A stretch of DNA of 64,000 nucleotides from an uncultured Oscillospiraceae bacterium (GTDB lineage: Bacteria; Bacillota; Clostridia; Oscillospirales; Acutalibacteraceae), in NCBI GenBank assembly GCA_900540275.1, contig UQFO01000004.1, forward strand, positions 62,001-126,000. Reading direction: 5' to 3'. Below, one piece after another: positions 41,223 to 50,281 of this stretch (within the stretch, counting starts at the first letter, position 1; each line of letters opens with the position of its first letter). Position numbers and translations under genes: made by a program. The notes beneath the pieces are model-generated. The model was not told where the DNA came from. It saw only the letters and a list, made by a program, of their open reading frames with translations, and ran no database searches.

Positions 41223-42056
41223 ATGGCCATTAAAGTATACAAGCCGACTACAAACGCAAGGCGTAACATGTCGGTTACAGATTATTCCGGTCTTTCAAAG
41301 GTGGAGCCTGAAAAGAGCCTGCTCGCCCCGATTAAAAAGAACGCGGGCCGCAACAGCTACGGAAGGATTACCGTCCGCCACAGAGGCGGCGGAAACCGCA
41401 GAAAGTACCGCATTATCGACTTCAAGCGTCAGAAGTTTGACGTTACGGGTACGGTGCTCACGCTTGAGTACGACCCGAACCGCAGCGCGTTCATCGCGCT
41501 CGTACAGTACGAGGACGGCGAAAAGACTTATATTATCGCCCCCAACGGCCTGAAGGTCGGCGACAAGATTGTCGCGGGCGAAAGCGCTGATATCAAGCCC
41601 GGCAACGCACTGCCGCTCCAGAATATCCCGACCGGTACGTTCATCCACAACGTCGAGCTTTACCCCGGCAGGGGCGCGCAGCTTGCGCGCGCGGCTGGAA
41701 ACATGGCGCAGCTCATGGCGAAGGAAAACGGCCTAGCGCTGCTAAGGCTTCCTTCCGGCGAGCTGAGGAACGTCCCGATTAACTGCATGGCGACCATCGG
41801 ACAGGTCAGCAACACAGACCATGAAAACGTGAAGGTCGGCAAGGCCGGCCGTAAGCGCAATATGGGCTGGAGGCCGACGGTCAGAGGTTCCGTCATGAAC
41901 CCGAACGACCACCCGCACGGCGGCGGCGAGGGCAAAAGCCCGGTCGGACGTCCCGGCCCTGTAACCCCGTGGGGCAAACCCGCGCTCGGCTACAAGACCA
42001 GGAAGAAGCACAACCGTTCCGACAAGTATATCGTAAGACGCCGCAACGGCAAGTAA
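41223..42056 (+). CDS. rplB: 50S ribosomal protein L2
   Basis: 277 residues. Needed for subunit joining and peptidyl transfer. N-terminal KVYKPTTNARRNMSV, the RNA-binding OB and SH3 folds, and the C-terminal PHGGGEGKSPVGRPGPVTPW with its conserved His are all present. GGAGAG precedes the ATG. No oddity seen. Confidence 0.98.
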   Translation: MAIKVYKPTTNARRNMSVTDYSGLSKVEPEKSLLAPIKKNAGRNSYGRITVRHRGGGNRRKYRIIDFKRQKFDVTGTVLTLEYDPNRSAFIALVQYEDGEKTYIIAPNGLKVGDKIVAGESADIKPGNALPLQNIPTGTFIHNVELYPGRGAQLARAAGNMAQLMAKENGLALLRLPSGELRNVPINCMATIGQVSNTDHENVKVGKAGRKRNMGWRPTVRGSVMNPNDHPHGGGEGKSPVGRPGPVTPWGKPALGYKTRKKHNRSDKYIVRRRNGK

Positions 42057-42081
42057 GGCATACAGAAAGGAGCTTTGAACT

Positions 42082-42357
42082 ATGGGCAGAAGCGTTAAAA
42101 AGGGTCCTTATGTACAGCCTGTGCTGCTGAAGAGGATTCAACAGATGAACGAGACGGGCGAAAAGAAGATCTTAAAGACTTGGTCCAGGTCTTCCACTAT
42201 TTTCCCGGATTTCGTAGGTCATACGTTTGCGGTGCACGACGGCCGCAAGCATGTTCCGGTATATGTCACAGAAGATATGGTCGGCCACAAGCTCGGCGAG
42301 TTTGCGCCTACCAGAACCTACAGGGGCCATGCCGGTTCCAAGACAACCAAGAAATAA
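42082..42357 (+). CDS. rpsS: 30S ribosomal protein S19
   Basis: 91 residues, opening GRSVKKGPYVQPVLLKRI. Forms a complex with S13 in the head of the small subunit. KTWSRSSTIFPDFVGHTFAVHDGRKHVPVYV is the conserved middle. Strong AAAGGAG; 25 bases after rplB. Confidence 0.97.
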   Translation: MGRSVKKGPYVQPVLLKRIQQMNETGEKKILKTWSRSSTIFPDFVGHTFAVHDGRKHVPVYVTEDMVGHKLGEFAPTRTYRGHAGSKTTKK

Positions 42358-42377
42358 GCGGAAGGAGAGTATAGGTA

Positions 42378-42713
42378 ATGGAAGCAAGGGCTAAATCAAA
42401 TTACGTCCGTATTTCACCGCGCAAGGTCTCCATTGTGCTTGACCTCATCAGGAACAAGCCGTGCGACCTCGCCATGGCTATCCTCAAGCATACTCCCAAG
42501 GCCGCTTGCGAGCCGCTGCAGAAGCTGCTCAAGTCAGCAATGGCAAATGCTGAGACTAACCATAATATGGATGTTTCTAAACTTTACGTGGCGGAATGCT
42601 CCGTAAGCCAGGGTCCTACCCTCAAGCGTATTCGTCCCAGAGCACAGGGCCGCGCATTCAGAATCGATAAGAAAACGTCCCACATCACCCTTGTGCTCAA
42701 GGAAACAGAATAA
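42378..42713 (+). CDS. rplV: 50S ribosomal protein L22
   Basis: 111 residues. Core and long beta-hairpin (RIRPRAQGRAFRIDKKTSHI) that reaches into the exit tunnel. The start EARAKSNYVRISPRKVSIVLD is the family signature. GGAAGGAGAG lies before the ATG. Confidence 0.97.
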   Translation: MEARAKSNYVRISPRKVSIVLDLIRNKPCDLAMAILKHTPKAACEPLQKLLKSAMANAETNHNMDVSKLYVAECSVSQGPTLKRIRPRAQGRAFRIDKKTSHITLVLKETE

Positions 42714-42731
42714 CAGGAGGAGGTACAGTAA

Positions 42732-43397
42732 ATGGGCCAGAAAGTTAATCCGCACGGTTTACGTGTTGGTGTCATCAAAGACTGGGATTCCCGTTGGTTT
42801 GCAAAGAGCAAGGACTTCGGCGACACGCTCGTTGAGGACTACAACCTGCGCAAAAAGCTGAAGAAGCAGCTCTACGCTGCGGGCGTTCCCAAGATTGAAA
42901 TCGAACGCGACGCCTCCAAGGTGAGGATTCACATTCACTGCGCCAAGCCCGGTATGGTTATCGGCAAGGGCGGCAGCGAAATCGAGAAGCTCCGCGTTCA
43001 GTGCGAGGCAATGCTCAAAAAGCCGGTTGCGATCAACATCGTCGAGGTGAAATCCCCCGATTTGAACGCGCAGCTCGTTGCTGAGAGTATCGCCCAGCAG
43101 TTAGAAAAGAGAATTTCTTTCCGCCGCGCGATGAAGCAGGCGATCGGCCGTGCCATGAAATTCGGCGCAAAGGGTATCAAGACCCAGTGCTCCGGACGTC
43201 TCGGCGGCGCAGAAATCGCACGTTCGGAAATGTATCATGAAGGAACAATTCCCCTGCAGACCTTGAGAGCCGACATCGACTACGGCTTTGCAGAGGCGGC
43301 CACCACCTACGGCAGAATCGGCGTGAAGGTTTGGCTGTACAAAGGCGAGGTTCTTCAGGACAACCGGAAACCCCGTAGGGAAGGAGGCAGTAAATAA
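42732..43397 (+). CDS. rpsC: 30S ribosomal protein S3
   Basis: 221 residues. The KH domain GMVIGKGGSEIEKLR (about 76-90) and the C-terminal RNA-entry-channel domain are intact. It opens GQKVNPHGLRVGVIKDWDSRWF. TAATG overlap with rplP couples the two. Confidence 0.98.
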   Translation: MGQKVNPHGLRVGVIKDWDSRWFAKSKDFGDTLVEDYNLRKKLKKQLYAAGVPKIEIERDASKVRIHIHCAKPGMVIGKGGSEIEKLRVQCEAMLKKPVAINIVEVKSPDLNAQLVAESIAQQLEKRISFRRAMKQAIGRAMKFGAKGIKTQCSGRLGGAEIARSEMYHEGTIPLQTLRADIDYGFAEAATTYGRIGVKVWLYKGEVLQDNRKPRREGGSK

Positions 43398-43822
43398 TGC
43401 TGTTGCCTAAGCGTGTAAAATACAGAAGGGTCCACAGAGGACGCATGAAGGGCAAGGCTATGAGAGGCAATAAGGTCACGTACGGTGAGTTTGGCCTCCA
43501 GGCGCTCGAGCCCTCCTGGATTACATCGAACCAAATCGAATCTGCCCGTGTCGCTATGACGCGTTACTGCAAGAGGTTCGGTAAGGTTTGGATTAAAATT
43601 TTCCCGGATAAGCCCGTAACCGAGAAGCCGGCTGAAACCCGAATGGGTTCCGGTAAAGGCTCTCCCGAGTACTGGGTCGCTGTCGTAAAGCCCGGCAGAG
43701 TTATGTTCGAGCTTGGCGGCGTTCCGGAAGAGACCGCAAGAGAAGCGCTGCGACTGGCGGCGAATAAGCTGCCAATCAAATGCAAGTTTGTCAAAAAAGA
43801 GGAAACGGGGGTTGAGCAGTGA
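43397..43822 (+). CDS. rplP: 50S ribosomal protein L16
   Basis: 141 residues, opening MLLPKRVKYRRVHRGRMKGKAMRGN. Contacts the A-site tRNA region of the large subunit. Start overlaps the rpsC stop. The substrate-proximal loop AETRMGSGKGSPEYWVAVVKPG (near 76-97) is conserved. Confidence 0.97.
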   Translation: MLLPKRVKYRRVHRGRMKGKAMRGNKVTYGEFGLQALEPSWITSNQIESARVAMTRYCKRFGKVWIKIFPDKPVTEKPAETRMGSGKGSPEYWVAVVKPGRVMFELGGVPEETAREALRLAANKLPIKCKFVKKEETGVEQ

Positions 43823-44028
43823 TGAAGGCTTCCGAGCTTAGAGAATTAACGGTCGAAGAGCTTCAGGCGAAGCTGAAGGACCTCAAAGAAGAATTATTTC
43901 AACTGCGTTTTCAGCTTGCCGTTAACCAGCTCGATAACCCGATGCGCATCAGTGCTGTGAAAAAGGATATTGCAAGAATTAACACGATACTTCGTCAGCG
44001 TGAGCTGGAAAACAGCGCGAAGGCATAA
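43822..44028 (+). CDS. rpmC: 50S ribosomal protein L29
   Basis: 68 residues from the ATG at 43822, which overlaps the rplP TGA (TGATG). A GTG one codon earlier is an alternative. Two-helix hairpin with ELRELTVEELQAKLKDLKEELFQLRFQ. At the tunnel exit beside L23. Confidence 0.94.
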   Translation: MKASELRELTVEELQAKLKDLKEELFQLRFQLAVNQLDNPMRISAVKKDIARINTILRQRELENSAKA

Positions 44029-44043
44029 GGGAGGAGTGAGACC

Positions 44044-44301
44044 GTGAGCGACAGAAATATGAGAAAGACCGACGTCGGCAAGGTTGTCAGCGATAAAATG
44101 GACAAAACCGTCGTGGTTGCAATCGAAAACCGCGTAAAGCATAAGCTTTACAACAAGATTATCAAACGTACCATCAAGCTCAAGGTGCACGACGAGAATA
44201 ACGAGTGCAAAGTCGGCGACAGAGTACGCATTATGGAGACCCGTCCTCTTTCCAAGGATAAGAGATGGAGACTCGTCGAGATTATTGAAAGAGCTAAATA
44301 A
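44044..44301 (+). CDS. rpsQ: 30S ribosomal protein S17
   Basis: 85 residues, OB fold, early 16S binder. GTG start at 44044 with GGGAGGAG before it. VGKVVSDKMDKTVVVAIE and HDENNECKVGDRVRIMETRPLS are the family blocks. Confidence 0.97.
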   Translation: MSDRNMRKTDVGKVVSDKMDKTVVVAIENRVKHKLYNKIIKRTIKLKVHDENNECKVGDRVRIMETRPLSKDKRWRLVEIIERAK

Positions 44302-44337
44302 GTTATTTAGCGGCTTTGAGAAAAGGAGGAACGCACT

Positions 44338-44706
44338 GTGATACAGCAGCAGACCTACCTCAAGGTTGCCGATAACACCGGCGCAAAGGAGTTAATGTGC
44401 ATTCGTGTTCTCGGCGGTACCAGAAGGAGGTACGCCAACATTGGCGACGTTGTGGTTGCTTCGGTCAAAAAAGCAGCACCCGGCGGCGTTGTTAAGAAAG
44501 GCGACGTAGTAAAAGCAGTTATCGTACGCTCCGCAAAGGGCGTGCGCAGAGACGACGGCACGTATATCCGCTTCGATGAGAACGCGGCCGTCATTATCAG
44601 AGAAGACAAGAACCCGAAGGGCACGCGTATCTTCGGACCGGTGGCCAGGGAGCTTCGTGACAAGGACTACATGAAGATTCTTTCCCTTGCCCCCGAAGTA
44701 CTTTAA
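44338..44706 (+). CDS. rplN: 50S ribosomal protein L14
   Basis: 122 residues; GTG start behind AAAAGGAGG. IQQQTYLKVADNTGAKELMCIRVLGG is diagnostic. Lies at the subunit interface; RsfS silences ribosomes by binding it. Confidence 0.98.
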   Translation: MIQQQTYLKVADNTGAKELMCIRVLGGTRRRYANIGDVVVASVKKAAPGGVVKKGDVVKAVIVRSAKGVRRDDGTYIRFDENAAVIIREDKNPKGTRIFGPVARELRDKDYMKILSLAPEVL

Positions 44707-44723
44707 TCGGAGGTGCTCACTAA

Positions 44724-45044
44724 ATGGATAAAAAGGTTCATGTAAAAACGGGTGACACCGTCATCGTAATCAGCGGCAAAAGCAAAGGCAAAAAAGGTAA
44801 GGTTATGGCCGTCAGCCCCAAAGAGGGCAAGGTCATCGTAGAGCGTGTGAATATGGTAAAGAAGCACGTAAAGCCCCGCAAAATGGGCGAGCCCGGCGGT
44901 ATCATCAAGGCCGAGGGCGCTATGTATGCCTCCAAAGTCCAGATCGTTTGTCCCCGCTGCGGCAAGCCGACCCGTGTAGGCCATAAGCTTTATGAAGATG
45001 GCACAAAAGGACGCATTTGCAGAAAATGCGGCGAGTCGCTTTAA
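44724..45044 (+). CDS. rplX: 50S ribosomal protein L24
   Basis: 106 residues. KOW motif (KTGDTVIVISGKSKGKKGKV, about 6-25), then a Firmicutes-type C-terminal part with four Cys (CPRCGKP.. CRKCG) that could bind zinc. Assembly-initiator protein of the large subunit. GGAGGTG site before the ATG. Confidence 0.97.
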   Translation: MDKKVHVKTGDTVIVISGKSKGKKGKVMAVSPKEGKVIVERVNMVKKHVKPRKMGEPGGIIKAEGAMYASKVQIVCPRCGKPTRVGHKLYEDGTKGRICRKCGESL

Positions 45045-45056
45045 GGAGGATAAGAA

Positions 45057-45596
45057 ATGGCTAGGCTTAAGGAATATTACAAGAACGACGTCGCTAAAGC
45101 GTTGATGAAGAAATTCTCTTACAAGAGCGTCATGCAGATTCCGCAGCTCGAGAAGATTGTCATCAATGTCGGCGCCGGCGAGGCGAGAGACAACTCCAAG
45201 GTAATCGACGCAATCCTCACGGATTTAAGCGCAATTACCGGACAGAAGCCGATGGTCTGCAAGGCCAGGAAGTCCGTCGCGAACTTTAAGCTGCGCGAGG
45301 GCATGAATATCGGCGCAAAGGTCACGCTCAGGGGCGAAAGGATGTATGAGTTCTTAGACAGGCTCTTCAACGTCGCGCTTCCGAGAGTCCGTGACTTCAG
45401 AGGAATCAACCCCAACTCTTTCGACGGCAGGGGCAACTACAATATGGGCCTGAAAGAGCAGCTTATTTTCCCTGAAATTGATTACGACAAGATTGATAAA
45501 GTCCGCGGTATGGACATTTGCTTTGTAACCACGGCGAACACCGACGAAGAAGCACGCGAGCTCTTGACGCTCATGGGCGCTCCGTTTGCGAAATAA
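45057..45596 (+). CDS. rplE: 50S ribosomal protein L5
   Basis: 179 residues. Binds 5S rRNA and contacts the P-site tRNA. MQIPQLEKIVINVGAGEA, the RGxxMYEFLDRL block and PEIDYDKIDKVRGMDI are all in place. AAGGAGG before the ATG. Confidence 0.98.
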   Translation: MARLKEYYKNDVAKALMKKFSYKSVMQIPQLEKIVINVGAGEARDNSKVIDAILTDLSAITGQKPMVCKARKSVANFKLREGMNIGAKVTLRGERMYEFLDRLFNVALPRVRDFRGINPNSFDGRGNYNMGLKEQLIFPEIDYDKIDKVRGMDICFVTTANTDEEARELLTLMGAPFAK

Positions 45597-45608
45597 GGAG
45601 GGAATATT

Positions 45609-45794
45609 GTGGCTAAAACTTCAATGAAGATTAAACAAAAGAGAACCCCGAAGTATTCCTCAAGGGAATACAGCAGATGCAAAATCTGCGGCAGGCCACA
45701 CGCCTATCTTCGTAAGTTCGGAATTTGCCGTATATGCTTCAGGGAGCTTGCTTACAAAGGCGAGATCCCCGGCGTAAAAAAAGCAAGCTGGTAA
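45609..45794 (+). CDS. rpsZ: 30S ribosomal protein S14, zinc-binding type
   Basis: 61 residues; GTG start behind AAGGAGG. The short C+ form: CKICGRPHAYLRKFGICRICF supplies the four zinc Cys (24, 27, 40, 43). Type Z S14 is normal in Gram-positive bacteria, which may keep a zinc-free paralogue elsewhere. Confidence 0.97.
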   Translation: MAKTSMKIKQKRTPKYSSREYSRCKICGRPHAYLRKFGICRICFRELAYKGEIPGVKKASW

Positions 45795-45812
45795 GCAAAG
45801 GAGGTTAACGGT

Positions 45813-46211
45813 ATGCAGATTACTGATTCAATAGCAGATTTGCTTACAAGGATTCGCAACGCGAGTTCGGCAAAGCACGACACTGTTGAAATCCCCGCTT
45901 CCAACATGAAAAAGGCCATTTGCCAGATTCTTGCGGACGAGGGTTATATCAAAGGTTTTACAGTTATCGAGGACGGCAAGCAGGGCGTCATCAAGGTCAC
46001 GCTGAAGTACGGCGAGGGCAAAACCTCCGTCATCACGGGCCTGCGCAGGGTTTCAAAGCCCGGCCTGCGTATTTACAGCAATGTCGAGGATATGCCTAAG
46101 GTCATGAAGGGCCTCGGCATCGCGGTCATTTCAACATCCAAGGGCGTCATGACGGACCGTCAGGCGCGTAAGGAGAATGTAGGCGGCGAAGTCCTTGCAT
46201 TTATTTGGTAA
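45813..46211 (+). CDS. rpsH: 30S ribosomal protein S8
   Basis: 132 residues. MQITDSIADLLTRIRNA start and STSKGVMTDRQARKENVGGEVLAFIW end are standard. Central 16S binder and, in enterics, repressor of the spc operon. AAAGGAGG before the ATG. Confidence 0.98.
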   Translation: MQITDSIADLLTRIRNASSAKHDTVEIPASNMKKAICQILADEGYIKGFTVIEDGKQGVIKVTLKYGEGKTSVITGLRRVSKPGLRIYSNVEDMPKVMKGLGIAVISTSKGVMTDRQARKENVGGEVLAFIW

Positions 46212-46223
46212 GGAGGTGCGAAC

Positions 46224-46772
46224 ATGTCTCGAATTGGAAGAAAACCCATAAATATTCCCGCCGGCGTTGACGTAAAACTCGCGGACGGCGTTGTAACCGT
46301 AAAGGGCCCGAAGGGTACGCTTACCCAGAAGATTCACCCGAACATGACGGTTACCATCGAGGGCGGCGTTGTAGAAGTAACGCGCCCGAATGACGAAAAG
46401 CTGAACAAATCGCTCCACGGCCTTACGCGTTCCCTCATCGCCAATATGGTAGAAGGCGTAACAAACGGCTATGCAAAGGAGCTCGACGTAAATGGCGTCG
46501 GCTACCGTGTGCAGAAACAGGGCAAGCAGCTCGTTATGAACCTAGGCTACTCCCATCAGGTAATTATGGAGGATACCTCCGACGTTACCATTGAGGTGCC
46601 GAACCCGAACAAAATTATTATCCGCGGCTGTGACAAGCAGAAGGTTGGCCAGTTTGCCGCTGAGGTCAGGGAAAAGCGTCCGCCGGAGCCTTATAAGGGC
46701 AAGGGCATCAAGTACGTGGACGAAGTTATCCGCCGCAAGGAAGGCAAAGCCGGCAAGGGCGGTAAGAAATAA
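46224..46772 (+). CDS. rplF: 50S ribosomal protein L6
   Basis: 182 residues; two similar domains. SRIGRKPINIPAGVDV at the start, and the C-terminal RxPEPYKGKGIKYVDEVIRRKEGKAGK motif contacts 23S RNA near the GTPase centre. AAGGAGG before the ATG. Confidence 0.98.
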   Translation: MSRIGRKPINIPAGVDVKLADGVVTVKGPKGTLTQKIHPNMTVTIEGGVVEVTRPNDEKLNKSLHGLTRSLIANMVEGVTNGYAKELDVNGVGYRVQKQGKQLVMNLGYSHQVIMEDTSDVTIEVPNPNKIIIRGCDKQKVGQFAAEVREKRPPEPYKGKGIKYVDEVIRRKEGKAGKGGKK

Positions 46773-46791
46773 TTAAAGGAGTGAATGACAA

Positions 46792-47151
46792 ATGGTGAAC
46801 AAAGCCGATACAAACGCAGCACGTTTACACCGCCACCGCAGAGTGCGCGGCAAGGTCAGCGGCACAGCACAGCGGCCTCGCCTGAATGTTTTCCGCTCCA
46901 CCAATCATATCTACGCTCAGTTGATAGATGACGTACAGGGTGTAACCCTTGCGGCAGCTTCAACGCTGGACAAAGAGATTGCTGGTTATGGCGGAAACAA
47001 AGAGGCAGCCAAGAAGGTTGGCCTTCTGATTGCAAAGAAAGCAGCAGATAAAGGAATTACCGAGGTCGTATTTGACCGCGGCGGTTATATCTATCACGGC
47101 CGTGTCAAGGAATTGGCCGAAGGCGCCCGCGAGGGCGGCCTCAAGTTCTAA
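46792..47151 (+). CDS. rplR: 50S ribosomal protein L18
   Basis: 119 residues. 5S rRNA-binding. HRRVRGKVSGTAQRPRLNVFRS near the start and VVFDRGGYIYHGRVKELAEGAREGGL at the end are typical. AAAGGAG before the ATG. Confidence 0.97.
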   Translation: MVNKADTNAARLHRHRRVRGKVSGTAQRPRLNVFRSTNHIYAQLIDDVQGVTLAAASTLDKEIAGYGGNKEAAKKVGLLIAKKAADKGITEVVFDRGGYIYHGRVKELAEGAREGGLKF

Positions 47152-47168
47152 GAAGGGGAGGAATAACT

Positions 47169-47666
47169 TTGGCTATTATTGACGGTTCCACATTGGATTT
47201 GAAAGAGCGCGTGGTTGCCATCAACCGCGTTTCTAAAACTGTTAAGGGCGGCCGTATCTTCAAGTTTGCAGCGCTCGTAGTCGTCGGCGACGGCGAAGGC
47301 ACGGTAGGCTTCGGCATCGGCAAAGCGGGCGAAGTTCCCGACGCAATCCGCAAGGGCATTGAGGACGCCAAGAAAAACCTGATGAAGGTTTCCCTCAGGG
47401 GCACCACAATCCCGCACGAGATTATCGGTGAATTCGGCGCCGGCAAGGTTCTCTTAAAGCCTGCCGCTCCCGGTACCGGCGTTATCGCCGGCGGCCCTGT
47501 CCGTGCAGTCGTTGAAGCCGCTGGCATCAAGGACATCAGGACAAAGGCCCTGCGTTCCAACAATCCATGCAACGTAGTCCGCGCGACCCTTCAGGGCCTC
47601 GGCGCGCTGCGCTCGGCCGACCAGGTTGCCGCTATCCGCGGTAAGTCGGTCAAAGAAATACTTTAA
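47169..47666 (+). CDS. rpsE: 30S ribosomal protein S5
   Basis: 165 residues with a TTG start behind GGGGAGG. The N-terminal dsRNA-binding domain (LKERVVAINRVSKTVKGGRIF) includes the loop linked to spectinomycin resistance in other species, here unaltered in outline (VSKTVKGGR). The C-terminal domain follows. Confidence 0.97.
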   Translation: MAIIDGSTLDLKERVVAINRVSKTVKGGRIFKFAALVVVGDGEGTVGFGIGKAGEVPDAIRKGIEDAKKNLMKVSLRGTTIPHEIIGEFGAGKVLLKPAAPGTGVIAGGPVRAVVEAAGIKDIRTKALRSNNPCNVVRATLQGLGALRSADQVAAIRGKSVKEIL

Positions 47667-47681
47667 TAGGGAGGAAGCAAA

Positions 47682-47861
47682 ATGGCACAGGTGAAAATCA
47701 CATTGAAAAAGAGCCTCATCGGTTCTAAAAAAGACCAGATTGCAACCGCCCAGTCCTTAGGCCTTCGGAAAATCGGCGATGTGACCACACAGCCCGATAA
47801 TCCCCAGACCCAGGGCAAGGTAGCAAAAATAATCCACCTCATCGAGGTAAGTCAAGCGTAA
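47682..47861 (+). CDS. rpmD: 50S ribosomal protein L30
   Basis: 59 residues, ATG at 47682 behind GGGAGGA. MAQVKITLKKSLIGSKKDQ.. and the LGLRKIGD motif identify bacterial L30. Lies between rpsE and rplO as in other Firmicutes. Confidence 0.95.
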   Translation: MAQVKITLKKSLIGSKKDQIATAQSLGLRKIGDVTTQPDNPQTQGKVAKIIHLIEVSQA

Positions 47862-47879
47862 GCAAGGAGGTGCGAAGAA

Positions 47880-48320
47880 ATGAAGTTGCACGAACTTTCA
47901 CCGGTCGAAGGCTCCAAAAAGGACGCCAAGAGGATCGGCAGAGGCCATGGTTCAGGACAGGGAAAGACCGCAGGCAAAGGCCATAAGGGCCAGAAGGCAA
48001 GGTCCGGCAAAGGCGTACGCGCCGGTTTTGAAGGCGGACAGATGCCCCTGCAGAGGCGCGTCCCGAAAAGGGGATTCAACAATATTTTCGCAAAGGAAAT
48101 CGTAGCGATTAATGTTGGCAGCCTCGAGAAATTTGAAAACGGCTCCGTCGTCGACGAGCAGGCGCTCGTCAAGATGGGTCTTGTAAAAAACGGTTTCGAT
48201 GGAATTAAGATTCTCGGAAACGGTAATCTTACAAAGAAGCTGGACGTTAAAGTTACCGCTTTTTCTGCTTCTGCAAAGGAGAAGATTGAGTCGGCAGGCG
48301 GAAAGGCTGAGGTGGTCTAA
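47880..48320 (+). CDS. rplO: 50S ribosomal protein L15
   Basis: 146 residues. MKLHELSPVEGSKKDAKRIGRGHGSGQGKTAGKG is the extended basic N-terminus that threads through 23S rRNA. Its stop is directly followed, without a gap, by the TTG start of secY. Confidence 0.97.
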   Translation: MKLHELSPVEGSKKDAKRIGRGHGSGQGKTAGKGHKGQKARSGKGVRAGFEGGQMPLQRRVPKRGFNNIFAKEIVAINVGSLEKFENGSVVDEQALVKMGLVKNGFDGIKILGNGNLTKKLDVKVTAFSASAKEKIESAGGKAEVV

Positions 48321-49625
48321 TTGTTTAAAACCATTCAAAATGCCTGGAGAATCCCCGATTTAAGGAAGAAAATCCTATTTACCCTTTTGATCATCGTAGT
48401 ATTCCGCGTCGGTTCGGTTATACCCGTTCCGTTTCTCGATATGAGCGCCCTTCAGAGCCTGATGGGCGGCCTTGATCAGAGCGGTTCAATCCTAGCGTAT
48501 CTGAATACACTTTCGGGCGGCGCTTTCTCAAACGCAACGTTGTTTGCAATGAGCGTTACCCCGTACATCAACGCATCCATCATCATTCAGCTCCTGACTG
48601 TCGCCATCCCGGCGCTTGAGCGCCTTGCCAAGGAAGGCGAGGATGGACGCAAGAAGATTGCGACGATTACCCGTTATGTAACGGTCGGCTTAGGCCTGTT
48701 ACAGGGTACCGCTTACTGGTATTACCTGTTTGCCTCGAACGTCGTAACCTACAAGAGCGGCTTTGAATGTGTGTTCGCGGCGGCCGTTATCATCCTCGCG
48801 TTTACAGCCGGCACGGCCCTGATGATGTGGCTCGGCGAGCAAATCAACCAGTATGGTATTGGAAACGGTATTTCCATCCTGCTGTTTGGCGGTATCGTGG
48901 CAAGAATGCCCGTTACCATTTCCCAGCTCGGACAGTATTGGGAGCTCGGCTCCAACGGACAGATGCAGTATTATGCGCTGGTCCCGCTGTTTGTCGTGCT
49001 GTTCCTTGTTGTTATCTGGGTTATTGTATTTATGAACGATTCGGAGCGCCGTATCCCCGTACAGTACGCAAAGCGTGTTGTCGGAAGGAAGATGTACGGC
49101 GGACAGAGCAGCCACCTGCCCATAAAGGTAGGCTTAGGCGGCGTCCTGCCTATCATCTTTGCAAGCTCCATCCTTTCTATCCCGAGCACAATCGAGATGT
49201 TTGTCCCGAATCCGAACGATTTCTGGAAAGGCTTCTTCGACCTGTTTGCTTATAATGGAGTGCTTTACTCCATCCTTTACTTCATCCTGATTATCCTCTT
49301 TGCGTATTTCTATACGACCATCCAGTATAATCCGGTTGAAATGTCCAATAATCTTCGTCAGAACAACGGCACAATCCCGGGTATCCGTCCCGGCAAGCCG
49401 ACGACTGACTTTATCGCTAAAATCCTGTCGAGGGTTACCCTCATCGGCGCATTGTTCCTCGCTTTCATCGCGCTGCTCCCGATTGTTTACAGCGGTGCTA
49501 CCGGCATGCGCGGCCTTTCCATGGGCGGCACATCGGTTATCATCCTGGTCGGCGTTGCGCTCGATACCGTAAAGCAGATGGAATCCCAGATGATGATGCG
49601 CCACTACAAGGGCTTCCTTGATTAA
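48321..49625 (+). CDS. secY: Protein translocase subunit SecY
   Basis: 434 residues, 10 membrane helices, channel of the Sec translocon. TTG start at 48321 immediately after the rplO TAA; the AAGGCTGAGGTGG inside rplO would serve as binding site. Plug-region GGLDQSGSILAY, the helix-2/7 gate, and the PGIRPGKPTTDFI cytoplasmic loop are recognisable. Confidence 0.97.
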   Translation: MFKTIQNAWRIPDLRKKILFTLLIIVVFRVGSVIPVPFLDMSALQSLMGGLDQSGSILAYLNTLSGGAFSNATLFAMSVTPYINASIIIQLLTVAIPALERLAKEGEDGRKKIATITRYVTVGLGLLQGTAYWYYLFASNVVTYKSGFECVFAAAVIILAFTAGTALMMWLGEQINQYGIGNGISILLFGGIVARMPVTISQLGQYWELGSNGQMQYYALVPLFVVLFLVVIWVIVFMNDSERRIPVQYAKRVVGRKMYGGQSSHLPIKVGLGGVLPIIFASSILSIPSTIEMFVPNPNDFWKGFFDLFAYNGVLYSILYFILIILFAYFYTTIQYNPVEMSNNLRQNNGTIPGIRPGKPTTDFIAKILSRVTLIGALFLAFIALLPIVYSGATGMRGLSMGGTSVIILVGVALDTVKQMESQMMMRHYKGFLD

Positions 49626-49646
49626 GGCTTTTAAGGAGAGAAGATT

Positions 49647-50279
49647 ATGAATATTATTCTGTTAGGCGCTCCCGGTGCCGGCAAAGGCACCCAGGCAGAG
49701 GTTATCTGCGAGCGTTTATCCATCCCCACAATATCAACGGGTAATATTATCCGTGAAGCGCTGAAAACCGGCACAGAGATGGGTTTAAAAGCAAAGTCAT
49801 ATATGGACGCGGGCCAGCTTGTTCCCGATGAGGTCGTTATCGGCATCATCAAGGACCGCCTCCAGAAGGACGACTGCAAAAACGGGTTTATCCTAGACGG
49901 GTTCCCGCGGACCATCCCCCAGGCCGAGGCTCTGGACAAAATGGGCGTTGTCATCGACAAGGTAATCGATATCGAGGTTGCCGACGAGCGCATCGTCAAA
50001 CGGATGTCCGGACGCCGTGTCTGCGAAAAGTGCGGCGCCAGCTACCATATGGAGTATAAGCTCCCTGCGGCAGACGGTGTTTGCGACAAGTGCGCAGGTA
50101 CCCTTGTTCAGCGCAAGGATGACCATCCCGATACGGTCAAGGCGCGCCTTGACGTTTACCACAAGGAAACCGAGCCCCTGAAGGATTATTACGCCAAGCA
50201 GGGCAAGCTCGCAATTGTGGAAGGACAGGAAGAAATCGGGGATACCACCCGCTTGATTCTTGCCGAAGTAGAGGCGTAA
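49647..50279 (+). CDS. adk: Adenylate kinase
   Basis: 210 residues. AMP + ATP to 2 ADP. P-loop GAPGAGKGT, AMP-binding STGNIIREAL, and DGFPRTIPQA. The LID has CEKCG..CDKC (about 130-152), four Cys for the zinc knuckle of Gram-positive enzymes. AAGGAGAG before the ATG. Confidence 0.98.
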   Translation: MNIILLGAPGAGKGTQAEVICERLSIPTISTGNIIREALKTGTEMGLKAKSYMDAGQLVPDEVVIGIIKDRLQKDDCKNGFILDGFPRTIPQAEALDKMGVVIDKVIDIEVADERIVKRMSGRRVCEKCGASYHMEYKLPAADGVCDKCAGTLVQRKDDHPDTVKARLDVYHKETEPLKDYYAKQGKLAIVEGQEEIGDTTRLILAEVEA

Positions 50280-50281
50280 CT